In this document: positions 47,839-57,629 of the stretch, in pieces
How the letters are laid out: every line of letters begins with the position of its first letter
Position numbering within the stretch: the stretch's first letter is position 1
Assembly: GCF_000935215.1 (NCBI RefSeq)
Contig: NZ_JXXD01000116.1
Coordinates: 1 to 64,000 of the forward strand
Direction of reading: 5' to 3'
Length of the DNA: 64,000 bases
DNA from: Stutzerimonas stutzeri
GTDB taxonomy: Bacteria; Pseudomonadota; Gammaproteobacteria; Pseudomonadales; Pseudomonadaceae
Program-made: the position numbers and the translations under genes
The notes under the pieces: generated by a model
What the model was told of the DNA's origin: nothing
What the model saw: only the letters and a program-made list of their open reading frames with translations
Databases searched by the model: none

Positions 47839-49251
47839 TCAACGCACCTTCAGCTGCAACGCCAGCGCCCCGCCCAATCGCTCCCCCAGCGACCAGACCA
47901 GAAAACGCTCGATGAACTCCGGCGCATCGACGAACAGCGCCCCGCAGACCAGCACGCTGAGCAACGAAACAGTCAGGAAAAGCTGCGGTATCGAGAGCTT
48001 CAGCAGCACCAGCAGGACAATGGCGATGATCGCCGACGCGACCATGAACAGCGCATTGAGAATGTTGTTCGCTGCCACCACTCGCGAGCGCTCGTGAACC
48101 ACACTGCGTGACTGGATCAGGGCATACAGCGGGACGATGTACAGCCCACCAAAAATCCCCAGCCCGAGGATATCCATCAGTACCCACCAGGCAGAAGGCT
48201 CGCCGAGCAGCGCAAGCCAGTCGACCGTACCCACAGGCTCCACGTGGCCGCTCGCATGCCACCACAGCAGCACTCCGCAAAGGCTCAGGCCAATGGCTCC
48301 GAACGGGACCAGGCCGATCTCCACGTGATGCCGCGACAGCCGCTCGCAAAGCAGCGATCCCAGCGCGATGCCGACCGAAAACAGCGTCAGGACCAACGTC
48401 ACCACGCTTTCATCGCCACCGAGATAGTCCTTGGCAAACGCCGGGATCTGCGTCAGGTAGGTCGCACCGAGAAACCAGAACCAGGAATTGCCCAGCATGG
48501 CCCGGGACACCGCCCGCTGCTGACCGAGCCCCAGCCGCAGAATGCGCCATGACTGACGCAGCACGCGCCAATCCATATGCAGGGCCGGCAGCGCTGCCGT
48601 ACCGGCTGGAATGGCCAGACTGGCGAGATAACCGATGAGCGCGATCAGCACCACGCTGATCGCCACCAGCTCGGCGTAGCCCTCGCTCGCCATCAACACA
48701 CCCGCACCGATGGTGCCCCCGAGAATCGCCAGGAACGTTCCCATCTCCACCAGCGCATTGCCTCCCACCAGCTCATCCTCGGCGAGCTGCTGCGGCAGGA
48801 TCGAGTATTTGACCGGACCAAACAGCGCCGACTGGGTGCCCATGCAGAACAGCACCGCAAGCAACACTGGCAGGTTGCCGAGCAGCATGCCGAACGCCCC
48901 GACAAGCATGATCAGGATCTCAGCGAACTTGATTCGGCGAATCAGCCAGGCCTTCTCGAAGCGCTCGCCGAACTGGCCACCCAGCGCGGAGAACAGAAAG
49001 AACGGCAGGATGAACAGCAGCGCACAAAGATTGATCAGCAGACTCTTGTCGGCGCCAGTGCCGATCTTGAACAGAATCGCCAGGATCAACGCCTGCTTGA
49101 ACACGTTGTCGTTGAATGCACCGAGCAGCTGCGTGCAGAAAAAAGGCAGGAAGCGACGCTTGCCGAGCAGGCGAAACTGCGAATGCGTATTCGCCGGCCC
49201 GCCAGCTGGCACACGCCTTGTCGAGCTAGCCCCGGTCGATTCCTGATTCAT
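47839..49251 (-). CDS. MFS transporter, lysophospholipid transporter LplT-like
   Basis: 470-residue transporter with about 12 helices. The N-terminal QLLGAFNDNVFKQALILAIL and the cytoplasmic loop QSALFGPVKYSILPQQLAED followed by ELVGGNALVEMGTFLAILGG match the LplT/Aas-linked MFS branch that flips lysophospholipids inward. The C-terminal acyltransferase and synthetase domains of fused homologues are absent, and no acyltransferase gene is adjacent. Start ATG 49249-49251 overlaps the azlD stop by 4 bases, so it is the third gene of an azlC-azlD-MFS operon. Substrate assignment is by family only. Confidence 0.87.
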   Translation of the reverse strand: MNQESTGASSTRRVPAGGPANTHSQFRLLGKRRFLPFFCTQLLGAFNDNVFKQALILAILFKIGTGADKSLLINLCALLFILPFFLFSALGGQFGERFEKAWLIRRIKFAEILIMLVGAFGMLLGNLPVLLAVLFCMGTQSALFGPVKYSILPQQLAEDELVGGNALVEMGTFLAILGGTIGAGVLMASEGYAELVAISVVLIALIGYLASLAIPAGTAALPALHMDWRVLRQSWRILRLGLGQQRAVSRAMLGNSWFWFLGATYLTQIPAFAKDYLGGDESVVTLVLTLFSVGIALGSLLCERLSRHHVEIGLVPFGAIGLSLCGVLLWWHASGHVEPVGTVDWLALLGEPSAWWVLMDILGLGIFGGLYIVPLYALIQSRSVVHERSRVVAANNILNALFMVASAIIAIVLLVLLKLSIPQLFLTVSLLSVLVCGALFVDAPEFIERFLVWSLGERLGGALALQLKVR

Positions 49252-49574
49252 ATCGGCAACTGCCCGAAAGCCCAGCGCAGCAGAAAGAAGCTCAGCAGTC
49301 CGCCGGCGATAGTCGCCAGCAGGTTGCGGCTAAACGCGGCTATGAGGATCGCCAACAGCCCCGCGAGCAGATAGGCATTGTCCGGACGCAACGCCCACTG
49401 CCCTTCCGGCATCAGCATTCCCGGCACCACGATGGCAGTCAGTACCGCCACCGGCACGTAATGCAGTCCCTGCTCGATAGCGCGGGGAAAGCGCAGGTTG
49501 GGCCAGGCGAAAAAGCTGTAGCGGATCACGAAGGTGATCGCCAGCATGCCGAAGATCAGCAACCAGGTCGTCAT
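49248..49574 (-). CDS. azlD: AzlD-family branched-chain amino acid exporter small subunit
   Basis: 108 residues with about four helices (LLIFGMLAITFVIRYSFFAW, GLHYVPVAVLTAIVVPGMLM, NAYLLAGLLAILIAAFSRNL, GGLLSFFLLRWAFGQL). AzlD works with AzlC as the small subunit of a branched-chain amino acid exporter (the AzlCD/YgaZH type). Start ATG 49572-49574 overlaps the azlC TGA. The stop overlaps the MFS start. Confidence 0.9.
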   Translation of the reverse strand: MTTWLLIFGMLAITFVIRYSFFAWPNLRFPRAIEQGLHYVPVAVLTAIVVPGMLMPEGQWALRPDNAYLLAGLLAILIAAFSRNLLATIAGGLLSFFLLRWAFGQLPI

Positions 49575-50287
49575 AGCGCCCCCTGCATGCGCGCAGCCGC
49601 TTCGGCGCGACGTTCGAGCCAGACGCCGACGACGATGCCGGCCATGGCGGCGGCGATCAGTCCGAGCTTGTAAGGCAGCTCCCAGGTCAGCAAGGCCACC
49701 GCGCCAGCCACCAGCGCCGAGGCCACCTGCGGGCGCGTCCGCATCATCGGCACCGCGATGCCGATGAAGGTGGCGATCATGGCGAAGTCCAGCCCCCAGC
49801 TGGCGATATCCGGAACCGCCTGACCGAAGGCGACCCCCACCAGTGTCGACAACTGCCAGTTGATGTACATGGTCAGCGCGGCGCCGAGAAAGAACCAATG
49901 CTTGTACGGCGACTCATCGTCGCGGGCATAGCGGTTCTGCACCACGGCGAAGGCCTCGTCCGTGAGCCAGAACGCCAGAGGGGCGCGCCAGCGGCCGGGC
50001 AGATGACGAACGAATGGCTGCAGCGCGGCGCTGTACAAGGCATGCCGCAGATTGACCACGAAGGTGGTCAGCAGTACCACGGCTGCGCCTACGCCACCGG
50101 TTATCAGCGTGATCGCGATGAACTGTGCGGAACCGGCGAAGACCAGCGAAGACATGCCCATGGTCTGCCAGGGCGTCAATCCGGCGCCGACGGCCAGCGT
50201 GCCGAAGATGACGCCGAACGGAATCGCACCGAGGATCAACGGCAGAATGTCACGGCATCCGTGAACGAACTCTTGCGAGCGGGACAT
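49571..50287 (-). CDS. azlC: AzlC-family branched-chain amino acid exporter large subunit
   Basis: 238-residue membrane protein of the AzlC/YgaZ family, with GCRDILPLILGAIPFGVIFG, GMSSLVFAGSAQFIAITLI, FVVNLRHALYSAALQPFVRH, WLTDEAFAVVQNRY and a final DFAMIATFIGIAVPMMRTR. It should export valine or related amino acids with AzlD. Start ATG 50285-50287; a frame to 50398 adds an implausible leader. Overlap with azlD is 4 bases. Confidence 0.9.
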   Translation of the reverse strand: MSRSQEFVHGCRDILPLILGAIPFGVIFGTLAVGAGLTPWQTMGMSSLVFAGSAQFIAITLITGGVGAAVVLLTTFVVNLRHALYSAALQPFVRHLPGRWRAPLAFWLTDEAFAVVQNRYARDDESPYKHWFFLGAALTMYINWQLSTLVGVAFGQAVPDIASWGLDFAMIATFIGIAVPMMRTRPQVASALVAGAVALLTWELPYKLGLIAAAMAGIVVGVWLERRAEAAARMQGAL

Positions 50288-50440
50288 TGGAACTCCTGTA
50301 GCCAATTTCGCACCGAACCTTGCGTTGCCTATCGACCTCGTAGCGAAAGGCGTGGGGGGCGGACAGATCGACGCAAGACATGCGGCAAAGCACCGCACGA
50401 TAACCGAACTGAGACGCCCAGGCGATGCGTCGCAGAGCAG

Positions 50441-51001
50441 TCAGTCGGCCGCGAGCTGCTGCTTGAGCTGCGGCCAGTCACGGTCGGTGATGCTGTACAG
50501 CACGGTATCGTCCAGGCGACCGTCTGCCAGTCGCCGATGGTTACGCAGCAATCCTTCGCGTAGGGCACCTAGCTTTTCGATGGCCCGCTGCGAGCGGAGG
50601 TTACTGGCGGCAGTCTTCAGCTGCAGGCGAACCAACTGCCATTCTTCGAATGCGTGACGCAGCAGCAGGTACTTGATCGAGGCATTCAGCCCGGTGCCAT
50701 GCTCCGCCTGATCCAGCCAGGTCCAGCCCAATTCGGCCGCCGGCAGGCTCAGGTTGAAGTCGGCGAAGCGCGTGGTGCCGACCAGCTGCTCGGCCATGCG
50801 CACACTGAAGACAACCGCGCGCCCCTCGCGCTGTTCCGCCAGCGCATGGCGGTACCAGTCCGGCCGTAGCGGCCCGCTCATATATGTCAGCTCGGCGCGG
50901 TTCCGCTCTGCCAGGGCAACCAGCTCCGGGATATCCGCTTCCATCAGCGGCTCCAGGCGCAGCGCCCCGCGTTGCAGGGTTACCGGATGGGGGCTGAGCA
51001 T
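50441..51001 (-). CDS. GNAT-family N-acetyltransferase, RimJ/RimL type
   Basis: 186-residue acetyltransferase. It begins with the RimJ/L layout TLQRGALRLEPLMEADIPEL and contains VGTTRFADFNLSLPAAELGW, TWLDQAEHGTGLNASIKYLL, RHAFEEWQLVRLQLKTAASN and NLRSQRAIEKLGALREGLLR, the last being the acetyl-CoA-binding end of motif A/B. The acceptor is unknown. It reads away from the hybrid sensor kinase gene that follows; they are divergent over 277 bases. Confidence 0.9.
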   Translation of the reverse strand: MLSPHPVTLQRGALRLEPLMEADIPELVALAERNRAELTYMSGPLRPDWYRHALAEQREGRAVVFSVRMAEQLVGTTRFADFNLSLPAAELGWTWLDQAEHGTGLNASIKYLLLRHAFEEWQLVRLQLKTAASNLRSQRAIEKLGALREGLLRNHRRLADGRLDDTVLYSITDRDWPQLKQQLAAD

Positions 51002-51278
51002 GACATTCTCCTGTTATTGCGTCCGGGCAAATCGGCGGTTACCAGACAGTAACCCATGGCGCAGGAAACGCCGTACTTCGCGGACGACCGGCGATATTGC
51101 TGGCGGGCCCGCGCTAGACGCATGCGACCTTGGTCGCAACCCTGCACACGGGGTGACCATTGCTGCGAAACTTCGCGAACTCAGCATATTAACGAGTCAC
51201 CAGGGCTGATTGAATTCGGCACCGTTACCGGCCCGCCGAGGCCTGCCTGGCACTCACCTTTCGTTTTCTGGAGTTTGC

Positions 51279-54200
51279 ATGACGCTGTCAGGCGGGCTGA
51301 TCGCCGCGGTCGCCCTCGTCTATATGGCCATTCTGTTCGCCATCGCTTTCTACGGCGACCGCAACAGCGCTTCCATGTCGCCGCGCCTGCGGCCTTGGGT
51401 CTATAGCCTTTCACTGGCGGTGTACTGCACCAGCTGGACCTTCTTCGGCGCTGTTGGCCAATCCGCCGAGCAGCTCTGGGCGTTCCTGCCGATCTATCTG
51501 GGCCCGATCCTGCTGATGCTGTTCGCACCGCATGTGATCCAGAAGATGATCATGATCAGCAAGCAGGAGAACATCACCTCCATTGCCGACTTCATCGCCG
51601 CCCGCTATGGCAAATCCCAGCTGCTGGCAGTGGTTGTTACGCTGATCTGCCTGGTTGGCGTACTGCCGTACATCGCGCTGCAGCTCAAAGGCATCGTACT
51701 CGGCGTCAACCTGCTAAGCGGCATCAACATCGAGGCAGCCGGCACCGGCACGCGCGACACCGCGCTGATCGTCTCGATCGTGCTGGCGCTGTTCACCATC
51801 CTCTTCGGCACGCGCAACCTCGATGTGACCGAGCATCACCGCGGCATGGTCCTGGCAATCGCTTTCGAATCGCTGATCAAGCTGCTGGCATTCCTGGCGG
51901 TGGGCGCCTTCGTCACCTTCGGCCTGTTCGACGGCTTCGGCGATCTGTTCAATCAGGCCTATGATTCGCCGGACCTTGCCGGATTCTGGAGCGAAGGTGT
52001 CAACTGGTCAGCCATGCTGGTCCAGACCACCGTCGCGATGATGGCGATCGTCTGTCTGCCGCGGCAGTTTCACGTTTCTGTGGTGGAAAACATCGAGCCG
52101 CGAGACTTCCGTATGGCCCGCTGGGTGTTTCCGCTCTATCTGGTACTCGCCGCGGTGTTCGTCATCCCGATCGCGCTGGCCGGACAGATGCTGCTGCCGC
52201 CTGGCGTAACGCCGGACTCTTTCGTCATCAGCCTGCCGTTGGCCGAACTGCATCCCTGGCTCGCCCTGCTCGCCTTCATCGGCGGCGCCTCGGCGGCAAC
52301 CGGCATGGTAATCGTCGCCAGCGTCGCACTGTCGACCATGGTTTCCAACGACATGCTGCTGCCCTGGCTGCTGCGCCGCCAGGAAACCGAGCGCCCATTC
52401 GAGGCGTTCCGTCACTGGATGCTCTCGGTACGTCGCATCAGCATCGTCGTGATCCTGCTGCTCGCCTATGTCAGCTACCGCCTGCTCGGCTCCACGGCAT
52501 CGCTGGCTACAATCGGCCAGATCGCCTTCGCCGCCATCACTCAGCTGGCCCCGGCGATGGTTGGTGCGCTGTATTGGAAGCAGGCCAACCGTCGCGGCGT
52601 GTTCGCCGGCCTGACCGCCGGCGCGGCAATCTGGTTCTATACGCTGATTGTTCCTCTGCTGGGCTGGCCGCTGGAAATGTTCCCGGGCCTGAGCTGGATG
52701 TACAACGGCGGCCTCGGTTTCGGCCTCAGCGGACTGACCCTGGGCGTGACCCTGTCGCTGATCGGCAATGCCACGCTGTTCTTCTGGGTATCCATCCTCA
52801 CCCAGACCCACGTGGCCGAGCATTGGCAGGCCAGCCGTTTCATCGGTCAGGAGATCGCCTCCCCGACCGGTGCCCGCCGTCTGCTCGCCGTACGCGTCGA
52901 AGACCTGCTGGTCCTGGCATCCCGCTTCGTCGGCGCCGAGCGCGCCGAGCAGAGTTTCCAGCGCTTTGCCCGTCGCCACGGCCAGGACTTCTCGCCCAAG
53001 CTGCAGGCCGATGGTCAGTGGATCGCCCATACCGAACGCCTGCTGGCGGGCGTGCTCGGCGCGTCGTCCACCCGTGCGGTGGTCAAGGCAGCGCTGGAAG
53101 GCCGCGACATGCAGGTCGACGACGTCGTGCGCATCGTCGGCGAAGCGTCGGAGGTGCTGCAGTTCAACCGCGCACTGCTGCAAGGCGCGATCGAGAACAT
53201 CACCCAGGGCATCAGCGTGGTCGATCAGTCGCTGCGCCTGGTGGCATGGAACCATCGCTATCTCGAACTCTTCGAGTACCCGGACGGGCTGGTCTACATC
53301 GGCCGCCCGATCGCCGACATCATCCGCTACAACGCCGAACGCGGACTATGCGGTCCCGGTGATCCCGACACCCACGTGGCCAAGCGCCTGTACTGGATGC
53401 GCCAAGGTCGCGCGCATACGTCCGAGCGGCTGTTCCCCAACGGCCGCGTCGTCGAGCTGATCGGCAACCCGATGCCGGGCGGCGGCTTCGTCATGAGCTT
53501 CAGTGACATCACCGCCTACCGCGAAGCCGAACGCGCCTTGAAAGATGCCAACGAAGGTCTCGAACAGCGCGTCAGCGAGCGGACCCAGGAACTGTCGCAG
53601 CTCAACCAGGCGCTGATCGAAGCCAAGAGCACCGCGGAAGCGGCCAACCAGTCGAAGACCCGCTTCCTCGCCGCCGTCAGCCACGACCTGATGCAGCCGC
53701 TCAACGCCGCACGGCTGTTCTCCGCCGCGCTGTCGCACCAGCAGAGCGCCCTGCCCAGCGAGGCCCAGGAACTGGTGCAGCATCTCGACAGTTCGCTGCG
53801 TTCGGCCGAAGACCTGATCACCGACCTGTTGGACATCTCACGCCTGGAAAGCGGTCGGGTGACTCCGGATCGCAACCCCTTCCCGCTCGCCACGCTGTTC
53901 GACACGCTGGGCACGGAGTTCACCGCACTGGCCCGCGAACAGGGGGTCAACTTCCGCGTGCACGGCAGCAAGCTGCGCGTCGACAGTGACATCCGCCTGC
54001 TCCGTCGCGTGCTGCAGAACTTCCTCACCAATGCCTTCCGTTACGCCAAGGGCCGCGTGGTACTCGGCGTGCGCCGGCAAGGCGCATCACTGCGGCTCGA
54101 AGTCTGGGACCGCGGCCCGGGCATCCCGCATGACAAGCTGAAGGTGATCTTCGAGGAGTTCAAACGCCTGGACAGCCACCAGACCCGCGCGGAGAAGGGT

Positions 54201-54746
54201 CTGGGCCTGGGCCTGGCCATCGCCGACGGTCTCTGCCACGTACTCGAACACCCGCTGGAAGTGCGCTCCTGGCCGGGCAAGGGCAGCGTGTTCAGCGTCA
54301 CCGTGCCGGTCGCCCGTGCATTGAGCCAGCCGCGCCCGGCAGCCAAGCGTGGCGAGCCGCAGCACACCGCGTTGACCGGCACTCAGGTGCTTTGCATCGA
54401 TAACGAGGACAGTATTCTGGTCGGCATGAACAGCCTGCTCACCCGCTGGGGTTGCCAGGTATGGACCGCCAGCAACCGCGCCGAATGCGAAGCGCTGCTG
54501 GCCGAGGACATTCGCCCGCAACTGGTGCTGGTCGACTACCACCTCGACGAGGGCCAGACCGGCACCGAGCTGATGGCCTGGTTGCGCACTCGGCTGGGCG
54601 AGCCGGTGCCCGGCGTGGTGATCAGTGCCGATGGCCGCCCGGAACTGGTGGCGGCGATTCACGCAAGCGGCCTGGATTTCCTCGCCAAGCCGGTCAAGCC
54701 TGCGGCGTTGCGCGCCCTGATGAGCCGGCACCTGACGCTTCAGTAG
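51279..54746 (+). CDS. Hybrid sensor histidine kinase with sodium/solute symporter-like sensor domain
   Basis: 1155-residue inner-membrane kinase. Residues 1-500 are about 13 helices of the SSS/PutP fold (AVALVYMAILFAIAFYGDRN; QENITSIADFIAARYGKSQL). Residues 640-780 hold a PAS domain (AIENITQGISVVDQSLRLVA) and a coiled coil. Then HisKA with His802 in AAVSHDLMQPLNAARLF, and HATPase (RVLQNFLTNAFRYAKGRVVL, GLGLGLAIADG). A C-terminal receiver domain (residues 1040-1155) has Asp1086 in QLVLVDYHLDEGQTG. This is the architecture of PA3271-type and CbrA-related kinases. The signal is probably a transported solute or its flux. No response-regulator gene is adjacent. ATG 51279 is preceded by CTGGAG. 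Confidence 0.92.
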   Translation: MTLSGGLIAAVALVYMAILFAIAFYGDRNSASMSPRLRPWVYSLSLAVYCTSWTFFGAVGQSAEQLWAFLPIYLGPILLMLFAPHVIQKMIMISKQENITSIADFIAARYGKSQLLAVVVTLICLVGVLPYIALQLKGIVLGVNLLSGINIEAAGTGTRDTALIVSIVLALFTILFGTRNLDVTEHHRGMVLAIAFESLIKLLAFLAVGAFVTFGLFDGFGDLFNQAYDSPDLAGFWSEGVNWSAMLVQTTVAMMAIVCLPRQFHVSVVENIEPRDFRMARWVFPLYLVLAAVFVIPIALAGQMLLPPGVTPDSFVISLPLAELHPWLALLAFIGGASAATGMVIVASVALSTMVSNDMLLPWLLRRQETERPFEAFRHWMLSVRRISIVVILLLAYVSYRLLGSTASLATIGQIAFAAITQLAPAMVGALYWKQANRRGVFAGLTAGAAIWFYTLIVPLLGWPLEMFPGLSWMYNGGLGFGLSGLTLGVTLSLIGNATLFFWVSILTQTHVAEHWQASRFIGQEIASPTGARRLLAVRVEDLLVLASRFVGAERAEQSFQRFARRHGQDFSPKLQADGQWIAHTERLLAGVLGASSTRAVVKAALEGRDMQVDDVVRIVGEASEVLQFNRALLQGAIENITQGISVVDQSLRLVAWNHRYLELFEYPDGLVYIGRPIADIIRYNAERGLCGPGDPDTHVAKRLYWMRQGRAHTSERLFPNGRVVELIGNPMPGGGFVMSFSDITAYREAERALKDANEGLEQRVSERTQELSQLNQALIEAKSTAEAANQSKTRFLAAVSHDLMQPLNAARLFSAALSHQQSALPSEAQELVQHLDSSLRSAEDLITDLLDISRLESGRVTPDRNPFPLATLFDTLGTEFTALAREQGVNFRVHGSKLRVDSDIRLLRRVLQNFLTNAFRYAKGRVVLGVRRQGASLRLEVWDRGPGIPHDKLKVIFEEFKRLDSHQTRAEKGLGLGLAIADGLCHVLEHPLEVRSWPGKGSVFSVTVPVARALSQPRPAAKRGEPQHTALTGTQVLCIDNEDSILVGMNSLLTRWGCQVWTASNRAECEALLAEDIRPQLVLVDYHLDEGQTGTELMAWLRTRLGEPVPGVVISADGRPELVAAIHASGLDFLAKPVKPAALRALMSRHLTLQ

Positions 54747-54834
54747 ACAGGCGACCTCGGCCAGCGGGTGAAACAATCGCGGCCGAGGCCGGTTACACTG
54801 CTGGCAATTTGCACACTTGGCGGCAAGGTGGCCG

Positions 54835-56082
54835 ATGACGCTCGAGCTTTTTCTCAACCTCGCCACGGCGCTTGCCGTCGGGCTACTGATCGGCACCGAA
54901 CGTAGCTGGAGCGGCAGAGACGGCCCCGGCCAGGAGCTGGTCGCCGGGGTCCGCACCTTCGGCCTGTCGGGCCTGTTCGGCGGGCTCGCGGCGGTTAGCG
55001 TCAGCCATCTCGGCGGCTCTGCCTGGGTGGCCATGTTCGCCATGCTCGCGCTGCTGGTCATTGCCGGCTATCTGATCGATGCGCGTCGCAGCGGCGACCA
55101 TGGCATGACCACCGAGGTCGCCATGCTGCTGACCTTTGTTCTCGGCAGCCTGGCGGTCGCGGAGAGCCGGCAGCTCGCCGCCGCATGCGCCATCGTCGTG
55201 GCGCTGCTGCTGAGCCTGAAAGCCCCGCTGCATCAGGCGCTGAAGCGGCTCAGCGAGGCGGAACTGGGCGGCGCGCTGAAGATGCTGTTCATCTCCGTGG
55301 TGCTGCTGCCCACGCTGCCGAACCAGGGCTATGGCCCCTGGCAGGCACTCAATCCCTACACGACCTGGATGATGGTGGTACTGATCGCCGGAATCGGTTT
55401 CGCCGCATACGTGGCGATCCGTATCCTTGGCCCTCGTCACGGCCTCTTCGTCACGGCGCTGCTTGGCGGCATCGTCTCCTCCACTGCGATGACCATCACG
55501 CTGGCGCGGCTGAACGCGCCGAAGCTGCGTGCCGCGCTCGCAGCCGGCCTGCTGGCGACGTCGGCGCTCATGTTTCCTCGCGTTCTACTGGAGGTGGGAC
55601 TGGTCAATCCGGCGCTGCTTCCTGGCCTGATCCTGCCTCTGGCGTGCGCCGGCGCCATCTATACAGCAGGTGCAATCTTCTATTACCTGCTGGCAGCCAA
55701 AACGCCCACAGACACTGCCGAGCCCCTGCTGAAGAACCCGTTCGAGCTGGGACCGGCGCTACGCTTCGCCGCCTTGCTGGTGTTGATCCTGCTACTGGTC
55801 GAGGGGGCACGGCGCTGGCTGGGCGATGCCGGCATCTACATGGTGTCGCTGGTCGCAGGTCTGACCGATGTGGATGCGATCACCCTCTCGCTGGCCAACA
55901 ATGCCCGCGACGGGCTCAGTCATGAGGTCGCGTCGCGCGGCATCGTATTCGCCGCGCTGAGCAACAGCCTGGTCAAGGCCATGCTGATCGCCTTCATCGG
56001 TGGCCGTGAACTGGCTATCCGTACCCTGCCGATCATGTTCGCCGGGCTGCTGACTGCGCTCGCCGTGCTGCTGTTGCGTTAG
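54835..56082 (+). CDS. MgtC/SapB-type membrane protein with DUF4010
   Basis: 415 residues, about 12 helices. The N-terminus LFLNLATALAVGLLIGTERS (MgtC/SapB signature GLLIGxER) and GVRTFGLSGLFGGLAA are followed by a DUF4010 half with LFVTALLGGIVSSTAMTITL, ARLNAPKLRAALAAGLLATS and AGIYMVSLVAGLTDVDAITL. MgtC proteins influence ATP synthase and Mg or phosphate homeostasis; this longer two-domain type is uncharacterised. ATG 54835 has AAGGTGG upstream. It follows the sensor kinase gene after 88 bases. Confidence 0.86.
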   Translation: MTLELFLNLATALAVGLLIGTERSWSGRDGPGQELVAGVRTFGLSGLFGGLAAVSVSHLGGSAWVAMFAMLALLVIAGYLIDARRSGDHGMTTEVAMLLTFVLGSLAVAESRQLAAACAIVVALLLSLKAPLHQALKRLSEAELGGALKMLFISVVLLPTLPNQGYGPWQALNPYTTWMMVVLIAGIGFAAYVAIRILGPRHGLFVTALLGGIVSSTAMTITLARLNAPKLRAALAAGLLATSALMFPRVLLEVGLVNPALLPGLILPLACAGAIYTAGAIFYYLLAAKTPTDTAEPLLKNPFELGPALRFAALLVLILLLVEGARRWLGDAGIYMVSLVAGLTDVDAITLSLANNARDGLSHEVASRGIVFAALSNSLVKAMLIAFIGGRELAIRTLPIMFAGLLTALAVLLLR

Positions 56083-56091
56083 CGCCGTGAT

Positions 56092-57564
56092 CTAGTCGCC
56101 CGCCTCGCTGAGTTCCTCGGCACCGGCACGCTCCAGCCAGTCGCCCGGCAAGCGCTTGCTGGCCCGTGCACCGAGCGACTTCAATTGCTCGGCTCGACCA
56201 ACAAGGTTGCCGCGACCATCGCTAAGCTTGTTGCGCGCCGCCAGGTAAGCACGATCCACCTGCTGCAATCGGCTGCCGATCTCATCGAGATCCTGAATGA
56301 AGGCGACGAACTTGTCGTAAAGCCCGCCGGCTTTCTCGGCGATCTCCCGGGCGTTCTGGCTTTGCCGTTCCTGCCGCCAGAGGCTGTCGATGACCCGCAG
56401 GGTGGCGAGCAAGGTCGTCGGACTGACGATCACGATGTGCCGCCCATAGGCTTCCTGGAACAGATCGGGATCTGCCTGCAGCGCGGCCGCGAAAGCCGCC
56501 TCGATCGGCACGAACAGCAGCACGAAGTCGAGGCTCTGCAAGCCATCGAGGCGCTGGTAGTCCTTCAGCGAGAGCCCCTTGAGGTGGCTGCGCAGCGATT
56601 GCACATGCTGCTTGAGCGCCAGCGCCCGGCTGCCTTCATCCTCGGCGCAGGTCAGCGCCTGATAGGCGGTCAGACTGACTTTGGCATCAACCACGACCTG
56701 TTTGTCCCCGGGCAGATGGATCAGCACATCCGGCTGAAAACGCTCACCGTCCGGGCTCTTCAGGCTGACCTGCGTATGGTACTCGCGGCCCTTCTCCAGC
56801 CCGGCATGCTCCAGCACCTTTTCCAGCACCAGCTCGCCCCAGTTGCCCTGTGTCTTCTGCCCTTGCAGCGCACGGGTCAGGTTGGTCGCTTCATCACCAA
56901 GGCGTTGGTTCAGCTGCTGCAGGCGCTCCAGCTCGCGAGCCAGGGAGAAGCGCTCGCGCGCTTCGTTCTGGTAGCTCTCCTCGACTCGCTTCTCGAACGA
57001 CTGGATGCGTTCCTTCAGCGGTTCGAGCAGCTGTCCCAGGCGCTCATGGCTGGACTCGCTGAAACGCTGCTCACGCTCGTCGAAGATCTTGCCGGCCAGC
57101 TCGGCGAACTGTGCCCGCAGGTCGTCACGCGCTGCCTGCAGGTCTGCCAACCTTTGCTGATGGGCGTTGTGCTGTTCGCGCAGTTCGGCTTCGAGCGCGG
57201 CATGGGTCGCGCTCAACCGGCGCAGTTCACCTTGCTGGGCGTCGCGCTCGGCTTGCAGGTCGGCAATGGTTTCATCATGGCCGTCACGCTGCGTGCGCAA
57301 CAGTTCGGCCTCGCGGCGCAGCGCAGCCAGCTCGGCCTGCTGCGCTGATTTGATGCCACTCAACTCCGCCAGCTCGATCCGACAGCTCTCCAGCTGCGCC
57401 GTCAGCCCCTCCTGCGCCAGGGTGGCCTGTCGGAGCCGCTCATCGAGCAACGCCTGTTCGGACTCGCTGGCGGACAGGCGGCGCTGCAGATAAAGGCTCA
57501 GCCCAGCCAGGGCAGCCAGGCCGAGCGCCAGACCGATCAATAGATGAAGAGGATCAAAGGACAT
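56092..57564 (-). CDS. rmuC: DNA recombination protein RmuC
   Basis: 490 residues. A membrane helix (residues 6-25, LHLLIGLALGLAALAGLSLY), a long coiled coil (residues 30-240) and a C-terminal PD-(D/E)XK-like domain (TQGNWGELVLEKVLEHAGLE, KSPDGERFQPDVLIHLPGDK, VVVDAKVSLTAYQAL, DFVLLFVPIEAAFAAALQAD). RmuC limits inversions and is thought to be a nuclease linked to membrane-associated DNA maintenance. ATG 57562-57564 with GGAG upstream is chosen over an earlier start at 57579. The stop converges with the MgtC-like gene, 9 bases apart. Confidence 0.92.
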   Translation of the reverse strand: MSFDPLHLLIGLALGLAALAGLSLYLQRRLSASESEQALLDERLRQATLAQEGLTAQLESCRIELAELSGIKSAQQAELAALRREAELLRTQRDGHDETIADLQAERDAQQGELRRLSATHAALEAELREQHNAHQQRLADLQAARDDLRAQFAELAGKIFDEREQRFSESSHERLGQLLEPLKERIQSFEKRVEESYQNEARERFSLARELERLQQLNQRLGDEATNLTRALQGQKTQGNWGELVLEKVLEHAGLEKGREYHTQVSLKSPDGERFQPDVLIHLPGDKQVVVDAKVSLTAYQALTCAEDEGSRALALKQHVQSLRSHLKGLSLKDYQRLDGLQSLDFVLLFVPIEAAFAAALQADPDLFQEAYGRHIVIVSPTTLLATLRVIDSLWRQERQSQNAREIAEKAGGLYDKFVAFIQDLDEIGSRLQQVDRAYLAARNKLSDGRGNLVGRAEQLKSLGARASKRLPGDWLERAGAEELSEAGD

Positions 57565-57629
57565 GAAGGGCTCCGGCAAAAGTGCCGGGCAGTATAGCGA
57601 GCCGCAGGTGGGTGGTCAGGCGGGTGCCG

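Noticed and set aside
52008..53255. 415-residue open frame on the minus strand
   Set aside because: Antisense to the sensor kinase; residue composition (Gln/His/Arg/Gly-rich) is typical of shadow frames.
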